In this document: positions 26,412 through 34,847 of the stretch, piece by piece
How the letters are laid out: every line of letters starts with the position of its first letter
Position numbering within the stretch: the first letter of the stretch is position 1
DNA from: JOPF133 sp052144935
GTDB taxonomy: Bacteria > Acidobacteriota > Terriglobia > Bryobacterales > Bryobacteraceae
Reading direction: 5' to 3'
Assembly: GCA_052144935.1 (NCBI GenBank)
Contig: JBKQPR010000375.1
Coordinates: forward strand, 13,224-77,223
Length of the DNA: 64,000 bases
The notes under the pieces: generated by a model
The model's input: only the letters and a program-made list of their open reading frames with translations
Database searches by the model: none
What the model was told of the DNA's origin: nothing
Translations under genes and position numbers: made by a program

Positions 26412-26767
26412 AGCTCCTCTCGCTGAACGTGGAAAACGGCCGGTGCATCCACAAGGCTGAGACCGCCGGGTTGAGAGACGAAAGCGTCTGTCCCACCATG
26501 CGCAGGGCGTGTGGGGCAGGCGCTTTCGCCTGCCAACCAATTTCTTTACAGCTTCTGCCGGTCCGCGGGTGGGGACTCTCCCGAAAACGCCTAAGCGCCC
26601 GCAAGGCCGCCATCGAATTCGGCGCGGGCCTGAATGTGCTTTACGGGCCGAACGACTTGGGCGAGTCGAGCCTGGCGGCGGCCATCCGCGCCGCGGCACC
26701 GGAAGGCACGGTGGTGCGGCAGGCGCTCCACCACCTCCACTGCAATGTTCAGGAGGAACGCCAGTGA
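26408..26767 (+). pseudogene. Partial tandem duplicate of the SbcD-end/SbcC-start junction
   Basis: This 119-codon frame begins with the same GTG and MKLLSLNVE as the real SbcC-like gene 356 bases downstream. It is interrupted in frame by a 150-base insert, resumes at RKAAIEFGAGLNVLYGPNDLGES, and then runs into a second copy of the SbcD C-terminus (PEGTVVRQALHHLH...). Its Walker A reads GPNDLGES, with Glu in place of the essential Lys. It has coupled ends on both sides: GTGA with the SbcD stop and GTGA with the SbcC start. It cannot encode a working ATPase but may keep ribosomes moving along the operon. Confidence 0.88.
26460..26601. mobile_element. Small non-autonomous insert carrying a palindromic repeat
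   Basis: About 142 bases that split the duplicated SbcC start. They are flanked by an imperfect 8-bp direct repeat, CAAGGCTG at 26452-26459 and CAAGGCCG at 26602-26609, as expected for a target-site duplication. The insert contains the dispersed palindrome at 26511-26538 (GTGGGGCAGGCG...CGCCTGCCAACC) and a second AGACGAAAGCGTCT hairpin near 26476. With its duplication it adds 150 bases, so the frame stays open. Confidence 0.6.
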
Positions 26768-29700
26768 AGCTCCTCTCGCTGAACGTGGAGCACTTTCGGT
26801 CGATCCGCAAGGCCGCCATCGAATTCGGCGCCGGCCTGAATGTGCTTCACGGGCCGAACGATCTGGGCAAGTCCAGCCTGGCGGCGGCCATTCGCGCCGT
26901 GTTGCTGTTGCAGTCGACGTCCCGGGAGCACGAGGAATTCCTCAATTGGAGCGGGACCGGGGATCCGCACGTGGAGCTGGTCTTCGAAAGCGAGCCACAG
27001 CGCATCTGGAGGGTCCGCAAGACCTTCGGCGCCAGTCCGCAAGCCTTCCTCGACGAATCCCGCGATGGGGTGGACTTTCAGTTGGAAACCCGCGGGCGCG
27101 AAGTGGATGGCCGCCTGAGCGAGATCCTGCGATGGGGCCTGGCGCCGCCCGGCGGCAAGGGGCGTCCCAAGGGCTTGCCCATGACGTTCCTGTCCACCGC
27201 TTTGCTCGCCGAGCAGGATCGCGTGGCGGCGATCTTCGACCATGCCCTCTCTCAAGACTCGGATGAATCGGGCAAGAAGAGCCTCATCGACGCGCTCCAG
27301 GCCGTCGCCGAGGACCCTCTGTTCAAGGCAGTGCTGAGTCGCGTCCAGGCGCGCGTGGACGAAGCCTTCACGTCTACCAGCCGGAAGAAGCTCGGCAAGA
27401 ACTCGCCCTGGATTCAAATCCGCGAAATGATCCGGCGCGCGGAGGAGGAGGAACGGAGGTGCATCGAGCAATCGCAGAAGACCGCGGCCATCGAGATCGA
27501 GCTGCAGGGTTTGCACGGCCGCCAACTGGAGCGCCGGGCCGCGGTGGAACAGGCCCAGCAGCTTCTGGAGCAGGTGGAAGCGTACCACCGCAGCGGCAAG
27601 CAGCGGGAAGAAATCCTCGGGCGCCTCGGTGAGAGCCGCGCCCGTCTGGCGGAAATCGCCCGGACGATGCAAGACCTCGCGCTGGCGGAAGAGGGCCAGC
27701 GCGCGCTCATCCGCCACGTGGAGAAGCTGGCGAAACGGGAACAGGCGGCGCGAGCGGCCCTGGCCGAGGCCGTCGAGCGCGCGCAGGCTGCCAAGGATGA
27801 AGTCGCGCGCCAGCAAAGCGAAGGCCGGGCCCGTGAGCGGCTTCTGAAACGCACGTCCCTCGAGAAGCGCGCCGCCGAGCTTCAGGCGGAGGAGGCCCAC
27901 ACCGGGGCGACCCTGGACCGCATTCGAGCCGTGGAGACGGCCGCGGCCAAAGTCCAAACCCAGGAGCAGGAGAGCCTTGCCCTGACCAAGGCGGCCGCGG
28001 ACCTGGAGCGGCGCCATCAGGAGGCCGCGCAATCCGTGCGGGGCGCGGAGGAGCGCGAACGGGATCTGCGGGACGTCCGCCAGTGGCTCCGCTACCGCGC
28101 GGCCCGCGAAGGCCTGGAGAAGGCCGAGCAGGGACTGGCGCAGGTCAACGGTTGGCGCGAGGAGGCCGGCCGCAAGCGAGCCGCCGCCGCGGCCATCGAG
28201 AGCGCGCTGACCGCTGTGACGCTGCCTTCGGCGGCGTACCTCGCGGACCTCAAGCAGCTCGACCACCAGTTGCAGGTGGCGCGCGCGCGGCTGGATGTAG
28301 GTTTGCACGTACGCGTTCGGCCGAAGAAGGCGTTGCGCGTGTCCCTCCGCCGCGATGGCGCCGAGGCGGTCGCGCACGAGCTGAAGGATTCGCCGCTGGA
28401 AGCCACCGCCAGCCGCCAGATCCACATCGACATCGAAAAGCTGGCCGAGATCGCCATCTCCGGCGGCGCCCAGGACGCCCGCGACGAGGTCGCGCGGCTG
28501 CAGACACGCTGGCTGGCCGAAGCCGAACCCGCGCTGGAGCGGGCCAATGCCGTCACCATGGACCATCTCGCCCGCATGGCCGCCGATGCCGCGCAGCACT
28601 CCCAGGAGATGGCGGAAGCGCGGCGCGCCGCCGCTCAGCTCGAACAGAGGGTGGCCGATCAGCCGGACTGGGCCGGTCTCAGCGCCGAGCGGCAACGCGA
28701 GCTGGCCGCCGCTGAGGAGGCTTTGGGTGAGGCCGATCGGTCCGGCTTGAAGTGGTCCGCGCTGGAACGCTCCGCGCGCGCGCTCAAAATCCAGCACCTG
28801 GCCGATGCCGAAGCCCGTTTGGAGGCCGTGCGTGTGGAAGCCGCCAGGCTGGCCGATGCCGGGCGGAAGCTGGAGGGCGAGCTGGCCGCCGCGAATGCCC
28901 GCAGCGTCGAGAAACGGAACACGCTGGCGGCCGCCGGCGATGAGCTGCTCAAAGCGCAGTCCGGTTTAGAAGGCGATTGGCGGGATCTGTTGCAGCAAGT
29001 GCAGGCCCGGCAAGCCGCCATTCGGAGCGAGCTGGCCGCCAATGGGAAGGAGCTGGAAGCGCTTGCCACCGAGACGGATCAGACGTTGACCGCAGCCAGG
29101 AAGGCCCTGGAAATCGCGGAGCGGGACCGCGCCGCAGCCGCAGCCGATCACCGCAAGGTGGAGGACGAGCTGCGCGCCGAAGAGAAGCGCCAGGCCGCCA
29201 CCGAAGGCGAGCTCAAGATGCGCCGGGAGGCGGTCGCCAGGCTCGATGAGAGCGCCGCTCGCGCCACCGTGGACCAGGTGCAGGCCGAATTGCAACTGGC
29301 GCCCGAGCCGCCCAGCCGGATCAGCGACGCGATGCTCGCCCAGGCGCGCGAGAGTGTGCAATCCGCCCGCGATGAGCTGCGCCGGATCGAGGATGAGATT
29401 CAGGCCAAGCGCGGCGCGCTGCAGCACGTGGGCGGCGATGTGGCCAGACAGAAGGCCGAGGATGCCCGGGAGGCGCTCAAGACCGCCCGCGAGCGGGAGC
29501 GGCAGCAGGAGATCGAGTACGAGGCATGGAACCTGCTGCGCGACACGCTCCTGCAGGCGGAACAGGAAGAAGGCGTACACCTGGGCCGGGCCCTCGGCGA
29601 CCCCATCGCCCGGCGGTTCGGCGAATTGACCGACAGCCGCTACGGTAAGCTGGCGCTCGGCCCCGATCTGGAAACGCAGGCCATCTCCGCGGCGGGGGAC

Positions 29701-29994
29701 GCCCGCCCGGTGTCCGCGCTATCGGTCGGCACGCGCGATCAGCTCTCCACCATTTTCCGCTTGTCCTTAGCCGAGCAACTTCACAGCGCCGTGCTGCTGG
29801 ACGACCAGCTCACTCAGAGCGACGCGCAGAGAATGGCATGGCTGCGCGACCTGATCCGCGGCTTGGCGGCCAGTATCCAGATCCTGGTGTTCACCTGCCG
29901 GCCGCTCGACTATCTGCTTCCAGGCGAAATGAAGCCCGGAAGGAAGTCCGAAGCGGTCCGTTCCATCAACCTCGCCCAGGTCATCGAGAGGTGA
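26764..29994 (+). CDS. SbcC/Rad50-like SMC-type ATPase without a zinc hook
   Basis: A 1076-residue ATPase. The N-lobe starts MKLLSLNVEHFRSIRKAAIE with Walker A GPNDLGKSS. Two long coiled coils (about 220-480 and 600-890) flank a central beta-rich insert (LDVGLHVRVRPKKALRVSLRR...IHIDIEKLAEIAISGG). The C-lobe has an ABC signature LSVGTRDQL, Walker B VLLDDQLTQSD and a switch-like LVFTCRPLDYL. I see no CXXC hook in the centre, so dimerisation should differ from Rad50/SbcC. It is coupled to the SbcD-like gene through the duplicated fragment; together they probably form an SbcCD-type complex. Confidence 0.92.
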   Translation: MKLLSLNVEHFRSIRKAAIEFGAGLNVLHGPNDLGKSSLAAAIRAVLLLQSTSREHEEFLNWSGTGDPHVELVFESEPQRIWRVRKTFGASPQAFLDESRDGVDFQLETRGREVDGRLSEILRWGLAPPGGKGRPKGLPMTFLSTALLAEQDRVAAIFDHALSQDSDESGKKSLIDALQAVAEDPLFKAVLSRVQARVDEAFTSTSRKKLGKNSPWIQIREMIRRAEEEERRCIEQSQKTAAIEIELQGLHGRQLERRAAVEQAQQLLEQVEAYHRSGKQREEILGRLGESRARLAEIARTMQDLALAEEGQRALIRHVEKLAKREQAARAALAEAVERAQAAKDEVARQQSEGRARERLLKRTSLEKRAAELQAEEAHTGATLDRIRAVETAAAKVQTQEQESLALTKAAADLERRHQEAAQSVRGAEERERDLRDVRQWLRYRAAREGLEKAEQGLAQVNGWREEAGRKRAAAAAIESALTAVTLPSAAYLADLKQLDHQLQVARARLDVGLHVRVRPKKALRVSLRRDGAEAVAHELKDSPLEATASRQIHIDIEKLAEIAISGGAQDARDEVARLQTRWLAEAEPALERANAVTMDHLARMAADAAQHSQEMAEARRAAAQLEQRVADQPDWAGLSAERQRELAAAEEALGEADRSGLKWSALERSARALKIQHLADAEARLEAVRVEAARLADAGRKLEGELAAANARSVEKRNTLAAAGDELLKAQSGLEGDWRDLLQQVQARQAAIRSELAANGKELEALATETDQTLTAARKALEIAERDRAAAAADHRKVEDELRAEEKRQAATEGELKMRREAVARLDESAARATVDQVQAELQLAPEPPSRISDAMLAQARESVQSARDELRRIEDEIQAKRGALQHVGGDVARQKAEDAREALKTARERERQQEIEYEAWNLLRDTLLQAEQEEGVHLGRALGDPIARRFGELTDSRYGKLALGPDLETQAISAAGDARPVSALSVGTRDQLSTIFRLSLAEQLHSAVLLDDQLTQSDAQRMAWLRDLIRGLAASIQILVFTCRPLDYLLPGEMKPGRKSEAVRSINLAQVIER

Positions 29995-30433
29995 GGCTGG
30001 GGGGATCGTCAGACAAACTCGCTGAGCGTTTAGCGGAATTCACCAGGCACGATGCAAAAGCCGCACCTGAAATGCGAAATTTGCCGGTCCGCACGCCTTG
30101 CGAATCCGGTCTCTCGTACACCCGCGGGACATACTTGGCAGCCGGCGTGCGTGTGCTCGGCACACCTGGTATCCCATCGGCCTTCCCATTCGGTATGAGG
30201 GCCCGGCGCTCGACTGCGTGAAAGGCTGCGGCCGGACTCACGCGCTCAATAGAAGGGCGGTCCGGTTCGCCAGCGACCAAGATCTCCCGCGCGGTCTCGA
30301 TGTCCGGTTGAAGATATCCTGGCCCGCCCAGTCGCCAAAATGAAAATCGGGCTTGCAACGATTCGGTACCGTTGGCATCAAAAATGCTGAACCTGGGACG
30401 TCCCACGATCTGCGGAAACTTGAAGGTGCTCAC
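29995..30433. other. Non-coding gap downstream of the SbcC operon
   Basis: About 440 bases with no convincing gene. Several frames cross it on both strands but none resembles a known protein. No terminator with a U-run follows the operon. Confidence 0.4.
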
Positions 30434-30688
30434 ATGCACATTGACCTTTACACTAAGACGATCCTCACGCTCATCGCTTTGCTTCTTGCGGTGATCGTAT
30501 TGCAACCAATCACTCAACCCCAGGCCGCCATGGCGCAGGGAAACTTCGCCACTATCCAATTCTCGTATAGCGGGGGTAACCACGCGTTCTTCAATACCAA
30601 CACTGGCGACGTTTGGGAGTATGGCGACCACGGCAACTTTCGCAACCACTACAAAGTCCATGAACTAGGTAAGGATCACGGGCGTTAA
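30434..30688 (+). CDS. Small single-pass membrane protein, unknown function
   Basis: An 84-residue protein. MHIDLYTKTILTLIALLLAV forms an N-terminal membrane anchor or uncleaved signal, followed by a short exported domain (FATIQFSYSGGNHAFFNTNTGDVWEYGDHG). I recall similar short proteins with an N-terminal helix and a TGDVW/IWEYG motif from Acidobacteria, where their role is unknown, but this could not be checked. ATG 30434 is chosen because the membrane segment starts there. A GC-rich hairpin follows the gene. Confidence 0.65.
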   Translation: MHIDLYTKTILTLIALLLAVIVLQPITQPQAAMAQGNFATIQFSYSGGNHAFFNTNTGDVWEYGDHGNFRNHYKVHELGKDHGR

Positions 30689-30694
30689 AGGAAT

Positions 30695-30732
30695 GGGGCC
30701 GGGAACGCCGGGAACCCCAGGTGCCCCGGCCC
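30695..30732 (+). terminator. GC-rich hairpin, possible terminator
   Basis: The stem GGGGCCGGG/CCCCGGCCC encloses a 20-base loop just after the small membrane protein gene. There is no U-run after it, so termination is only a guess. Confidence 0.3.
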
Positions 30733-30854
30733 GTAGTTATCCGTTGCGAGACGAACGGCAATATCTGCCTCTTGGCGGGTATTACCCGGTAACTGTGGGG
30801 CTTGTGTCCGATCCGAAGCGGTGGTAGCCGGTAACGGGGTCCGTCGCGAACCGC

Positions 30855-31241
30855 CTACGCAGCCTTGCTGGAAGGACAGGCTCGATTCGAGACTCCAGCG
30901 CCTGAGTCACGTAGATCCCGGACCCAGCGGGCGCCGTGCCATTCACGGTCCCAAACCTCCCAATGTCCCTGCCATTCTTCCGAAATGAACTCGACCACCA
31001 TTTCGGACTCGCTGCGAGTATCGCAGCCGGGAATCGATGGACGTCCCAACAGATCTTCACCCGTCGCGACGAGTGCGTTTTTGAGCATCGCTTCCGCCCG
31101 GAACCAGTCTTCTCGATCCGATCCAAAGGGAGATCCCCTCTCCAGCCACAATCGATACGCAACTCTGGCGATTTCGCTTTCAGTTGGGCTAGTTGGGCTG
31201 ACGGTTGAGGCGGTTTTCACGGTTTCACTTCCGTTGCTCAT
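30855..31241 (-). CDS. DUF2934-type protein
   Basis: About 128 residues. The core IARVAYRLWLERGSPFGSDR, then EDWFRAEAML, matches the short DUF2934 pattern (helix with Tyr-X-X-Trp, Gly-X-Pro, then D-W-X-X-A-E). Function of the family is unknown. Downstream the protein has Trp-rich segments (EWQGHWEVWDREWHGARW) not seen in minimal members. The start could be ATG 31241, 31253 or 31277; none has a strong ribosome-binding site. Confidence 0.55.
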   Translation of the reverse strand: MSNGSETVKTASTVSPTSPTESEIARVAYRLWLERGSPFGSDREDWFRAEAMLKNALVATGEDLLGRPSIPGCDTRSESEMVVEFISEEWQGHWEVWDREWHGARWVRDLRDSGAGVSNRACPSSKAA

Positions 31242-31515
31242 TTGAGGCGCCATCGGTCCCAGAGATACTAAGACCATGCGCTCCTGATAGAATCATGGCG
31301 ACCCTTTGACCTAATGTCAATGGAAGAAACCGGACTGAGAACTTTGCATGTACCGGTAATTACAACTGCTGTACTTTGCAACAAATCGGGTTCAAAACTC
31401 CTTTGGTTGCCTCGGATGATCGCAATCGGCGAGCGCGCACTATGTCACTCAGGTGACTTTCAGCACATTGGAAGCTACTGTGCTGCGATTGAAACCGGAT
31501 AGGAGAACTGTGGAT

Positions 31516-32211
31516 ATGCATAAAACGCTGCTAGCCATTTTGGCAGTTGCAGGTTCTGTTAGCACCGCCGCTTTCGCGGCGGATAGAGCAATCAAGGTCG
31601 ACGACAGGCTGGACGCCTCCGCCGACACGCTGAGAGACATGATGAGGGCCGCCGATAGAGGTATCCCCCATGATCTGATGGATAAGGCGCGCTGCGTGGT
31701 GGTCCTGCCAGGCATGAAAAAGGCCGGATTCATTCTCGGCGCGGAGTATGGCCGCGGGTTCGCGGTATGCCGCCGGCAGGGTGGCGTGGGTTGGACCGCC
31801 CCGGCCGCGGTGCGGGCTGAAGGTGGAAGTCTCGGGTTTCAGATTGGCGCTTCCGAGACCGATGTTGTGTTGCTGGTGATGAACGATGGCGGTATGAGGC
31901 ACCTCTTATCCGATAAGTTCACCATCGGCGGAGATGCATCGGCGGCGGCCGGCCCGGTGGGCCGCGACCTGAGCGCTCAGACGGACGCCATGATGAACGC
32001 GGAAATGCTGTCGTATTCCCGTTCGCAGGGGCTGTTCGCAGGCATCTCCCTGCAAGGCGCGACGCTTCGTCCGGATGGGCCAACCAACCGGGAACTCTAC
32101 GGCCGCGAGGCCACCAATCGTGAAATTCTGACCGGCGACTTCAAAACTCCGGCAGCCGCGATAAGGTTTGAAAGGGCGCTGAATCGGGACTCGGACACAC
32201 GTAGCCGATAG
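31516..32211 (+). CDS. SYLF (Ysc84-type) lipid-binding domain protein, exported
   Basis: A 231-residue protein with a cleavable signal peptide (MHKTLLAILAVAGSVSTAAFA). The remainder is a SYLF domain: repeated amphipathic start (DDRLDASADTLRDMM), IPHDLMDKARCVVVLPGMKKAGF, then GGVGWTAPAAVRAEGGSLGFQIGASETDVVLLVMNDGG and a SYSRSQGLFAGISLQGATLRPD block. SYLF domains bind phosphoinositides in eukaryotes; in bacteria they are periplasmic or outer-membrane proteins of unknown role. AGGAGA (31501-31506) supports ATG 31516. It is a single gene. Confidence 0.9.
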   Translation: MHKTLLAILAVAGSVSTAAFAADRAIKVDDRLDASADTLRDMMRAADRGIPHDLMDKARCVVVLPGMKKAGFILGAEYGRGFAVCRRQGGVGWTAPAAVRAEGGSLGFQIGASETDVVLLVMNDGGMRHLLSDKFTIGGDASAAAGPVGRDLSAQTDAMMNAEMLSYSRSQGLFAGISLQGATLRPDGPTNRELYGREATNREILTGDFKTPAAAIRFERALNRDSDTRSR

Positions 32212-32565
32212 GTACGGCTTGGAAATGTGGGGGCCCGGAAGAGCGCTGACCCGCGCCGGCAATATCCGGGTCACCCCCTCCGCAACTCGCCGGACTCGAC
32301 AACGAAGCCGATCTCGCGGCTATCCGCTTGTCCGATGAACAGGCTGCCGGCCTGGTTGCGCGAGGTGCAAGCGCGCTGTGGTGTGCCCGTAAGCGGCGCG
32401 CCTTGGGGCCAATGCGAAAGTACTGCATGGTTATCGGCCGACTGCGCCCGTGATCCCACCCCACAGAACAGCGGTGTCCGTGGGAGGCAGCAAACAGCAA
32501 AACCTGCACTTTCCGTAAGGAAACCTGCGTCTCCCCGACCGCCTGATTCTGTACCTTTGCCGAAG
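32212..32565. other. Non-coding gap, no gene recognised
   Basis: About 350 bases between the SYLF gene and a palindromic repeat. Frames are present but unconvincing. Nothing further was identified. Confidence 0.4.
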
Positions 32566-32619
32566 ACCACTCCCTGACGGTCGTGGCTCTGAGCAGAGCC
32601 GCGAGCGTTAGCGAGCGGT
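32566..32619. repeat. Second type of long imperfect palindrome
   Basis: The 25-base arms 32566-32590 and 32595-32619 pair at 20 positions around the loop GAGC; the centre is GGCTCTGAGCAGAGCC. It is unlike the GTGGGGCAGGCG repeat and probably belongs to a different repeat family of this genome. Confidence 0.6.
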
Positions 32620-32762
32620 TTCAGAATAGCACCGAATCACGCGGTCTGAGACCTAGCAAGAGCCGGAACGCGAATTTCGGATGCCCGCCCCACGGTCAGT
32701 TCAGCAGGGCGACGTCTTGCCGGCGATCGGCGAAAATCTCTGGTACAATTTACCTCCAGCGG

Positions 32763-33284
32763 ATGGACTCGACGATTCTCAAGACGGTCGGCGAAATCGC
32801 TGGTATTGGCGGTCTGAGCCTCGGGGTTGTCTTCCTGCTGTTTCGGGAAGTAATTCGGAAAAAAATCTTTCCGCAGCTCACTAGACCCCAAGCCTATAAG
32901 CTCCTTGTGCTCATCATTGTCCTTGCCTTCGCCATAGGCATTGCTGGTCTGGGCGCCTGGGTTCTGACGAAGCACTCATCCCCATTCACAAGCGTCACCA
33001 ACATCGGCACAATTCAGAACGAGTTTCTGACCGTGATGGGGCAACCGCTGCATGATCCGGCCCTGGAGAAGCTGATACAGCAAGCGTTGGAGCTGACGGC
33101 TAAAGGCGACGGCCAGGCGAGCATTCCTCTCTACCAGGCAGCCATCCAAAGGGCCCCGCTTCCGTCGTTGTTCAACAATTTAGCGGCGGCTTACGCGCAG
33201 CAGAACAACGACGATGAGGCCCGCAAGGCTCTGCACGCCGCTCTGGACAAGATCCCTCCTATGCTCCCGCGCGGAGCAACCTGA
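32763..33284 (+). CDS. Membrane-anchored TPR protein, 5' part of a frameshifted gene
   Basis: 173 codons from ATG 32763. Two membrane segments come first (GIAGIGGLSLGVVFLLFR and KLLVLIIVLAFAIGIAGLGAWVL) separated by a basic loop, then a TPR-like stretch (ALELTAKGDGQASIPLYQAA...LFNNLAAAYAQQNNDDEARKAL). The frame ends DKIPPMLPRGAT. One base away, the sequence reads SYAPARSNLTALDS, the expected TPR continuation, and joins the next frame. It is therefore probably one gene with the PPC-domain part, broken by a single lost base near 33260. Confidence 0.7.
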   Translation: MDSTILKTVGEIAGIGGLSLGVVFLLFREVIRKKIFPQLTRPQAYKLLVLIIVLAFAIGIAGLGAWVLTKHSSPFTSVTNIGTIQNEFLTVMGQPLHDPALEKLIQQALELTAKGDGQASIPLYQAAIQRAPLPSLFNNLAAAYAQQNNDDEARKALHAALDKIPPMLPRGAT

Positions 33285-33316
33285 CGGCGCTGGACTCGCG
33301 TCCGGATCCCGAGCCG

Positions 33317-34039
33317 GTGCGTATCGGTTCTCGGGAAAGCGAGCCTAACGACGACTTGTTTCACGCCAACATCATGCCGTTGAACACCGCCGTTCTGGCA
33401 ACCATTGAACCGGCTTCCGACGTCGATTCGTTCCAGTTCGAGTCTGAGGCGAAGTCTCGGGATTGGATCGACGTCACGATCGTGAACCGGTCCACCGGGC
33501 TGCAGCCGAGTATGCGAGTATTGCAACCCAACAAGGAGGAGCTGGTCGGATGGAATTGGGCCGGGACCAGTGGCGCCGATCACTCTCTGCAGTTCGTGGC
33601 CGCGCCGGGCACCAGGTATTTTGTTCAAGTGGGATCGGCTTACAGCGGTTCGACAGGCGCTTACGTCTTAACCGTGAAACCGCGGCACGCGTTTGATCGA
33701 TATGAGCCCAACGACGACATTGCGCATGCCGCTCCAATCGGCGTCGGGTCGCCGGTGCAGGCCAACATTATGGATGGGGGCGACGCCGACTTTTACCGGT
33801 TCGAATCCGGCGCGGCGGGCGACATGACGGTGACGATCGAGAACGCTTCGACAACTCTGGACCCCGAGGCGCGCATTTTGGATGCGTCCAGATCCGACGT
33901 TACTGGATGGCGGGCGAACGGAAATGCCGGCGGCCACCTGAAGTTTTCGTTCAAAGCCGTGGCCAGAAACGTCTATTATGCGCACGTTCACGCGCATTGG
34001 GGCCAGAGCGCGGGATCCTACACTCTGACCGTGCAGTGA
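33317..34039 (+). CDS. Tandem PPC-domain protein, 3' part of a frameshifted gene
   Basis: Two bacterial pre-peptidase C-terminal-like (PPC) beta-sandwich domains: ESEPNDDLFHANIMPLNTAV...GAYVLTVK and YEPNDDIAHAAPIGVGSPVQ...GSYTLTVQ. Each has the E-P-N-D-D opening and the F-X-F/G-X-Y ending of the family. PPC domains are found on secreted enzymes and surface proteins. The open frame extends upstream of 33317 to the likely frameshift, so this is the extracytoplasmic end of the membrane-TPR protein and not a separate gene. Confidence 0.72.
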   Translation: MRIGSRESEPNDDLFHANIMPLNTAVLATIEPASDVDSFQFESEAKSRDWIDVTIVNRSTGLQPSMRVLQPNKEELVGWNWAGTSGADHSLQFVAAPGTRYFVQVGSAYSGSTGAYVLTVKPRHAFDRYEPNDDIAHAAPIGVGSPVQANIMDGGDADFYRFESGAAGDMTVTIENASTTLDPEARILDASRSDVTGWRANGNAGGHLKFSFKAVARNVYYAHVHAHWGQSAGSYTLTVQ

Positions 34040-34217
34040 ACCCGTCGCGATAAGGCTGTCCTAAGGCACGTTCGTTCCGCCGCGCGAACATCACGTGGCG
34101 GCACATAACAGAACACGCCATGGTGAAGCTGAACTGGGTCTCCATAGACCCCGAAGCGCCGGATGGGACGTGGTGCAAGGATTTTGGTGAACCGGCAGGA
34201 GAAGGGCCGCCCCAGTC

Positions 34218-34847
34218 TCACTTCGCCTGGTTCGCCGGCCCTGGAATCCCATCCAGAGCGCAGCGGAAGCCGGCCCGCGTGCTCCGTAAGTCCTGCGGGT
34301 TAAACAATCTCACGGACGCGCGAATCGCGGCGGCCTCTCGGAACCACGTCCCGCCGCGCAACACCCGCAGGCGGCCGGATTGAGGCCCTTGCGGGTCGGC
34401 TTCCGGCGATTGGGCATAATAGTCGGCGCCCGCCCAGTCGTTCACCCACTCCCAAACGTTGCCGAGCATATCGTAAAGCCCAAAGCCGTTGGGCCGCTTG
34501 GCCGCCACCGCGTGCATCCGGTTTCCGTTCTGTTCCAGAATTACGGCGGCTTTGGGGTCGCGCATGACTGCGGTGCCATCCAATTGTGTTCTTCCGCTGT
34601 TGTCGGCGTACCATGCAATCTCGTCCACCGGTCCATAGCGGGGTTCCGTCGATCCGCCGCGCGCCGCGGATTCCCATTCCGCCTCGGCGGGCAATCTTCC
34701 GCCGGTCCACGCACAGTAGCTCTTCGCGTCTTCCCAGGAAACATCCACGATCGGCAACTGCTGTTCCGCCCAGCCGGGGTTCAACACCGTGTTCCCTTCC
34801 TTGGGCACCAGTGGCATATCGCGCGAGGTCTCGCGGGCGAAGCGCGA
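34218..34847 (-). pseudogene. SUMF1/FGE-fold domain cut off by an in-frame TGA
   Basis: In the same frame as the caspase-like gene and just after its TGA (34848-34850), the sequence reads SRFARETSRDMPLVPKEG and on through LPIVDVSWEDAKSYCAWTGGRLPAEAEWESAARGG to GFRCALDG. This is most of a formylglycine-generating-enzyme-fold domain. The Cys pair used by true FGE is absent; only the Cys in GFRCA remains, so it should be a binding domain. ATG 34817 could start a separate protein, but the first strands would be missing. Confidence 0.75.

Noticed and set aside
29981..30661. Open frame on the minus strand
   Set aside because: It crosses an intergenic gap and a small membrane gene on the other strand, with no family resemblance.
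33797..33810. GGTTCGAATCC, resembling a tRNA T-loop
   Set aside because: It lies inside the second PPC domain coding sequence, and no acceptor, D or anticodon arms can be formed around it.
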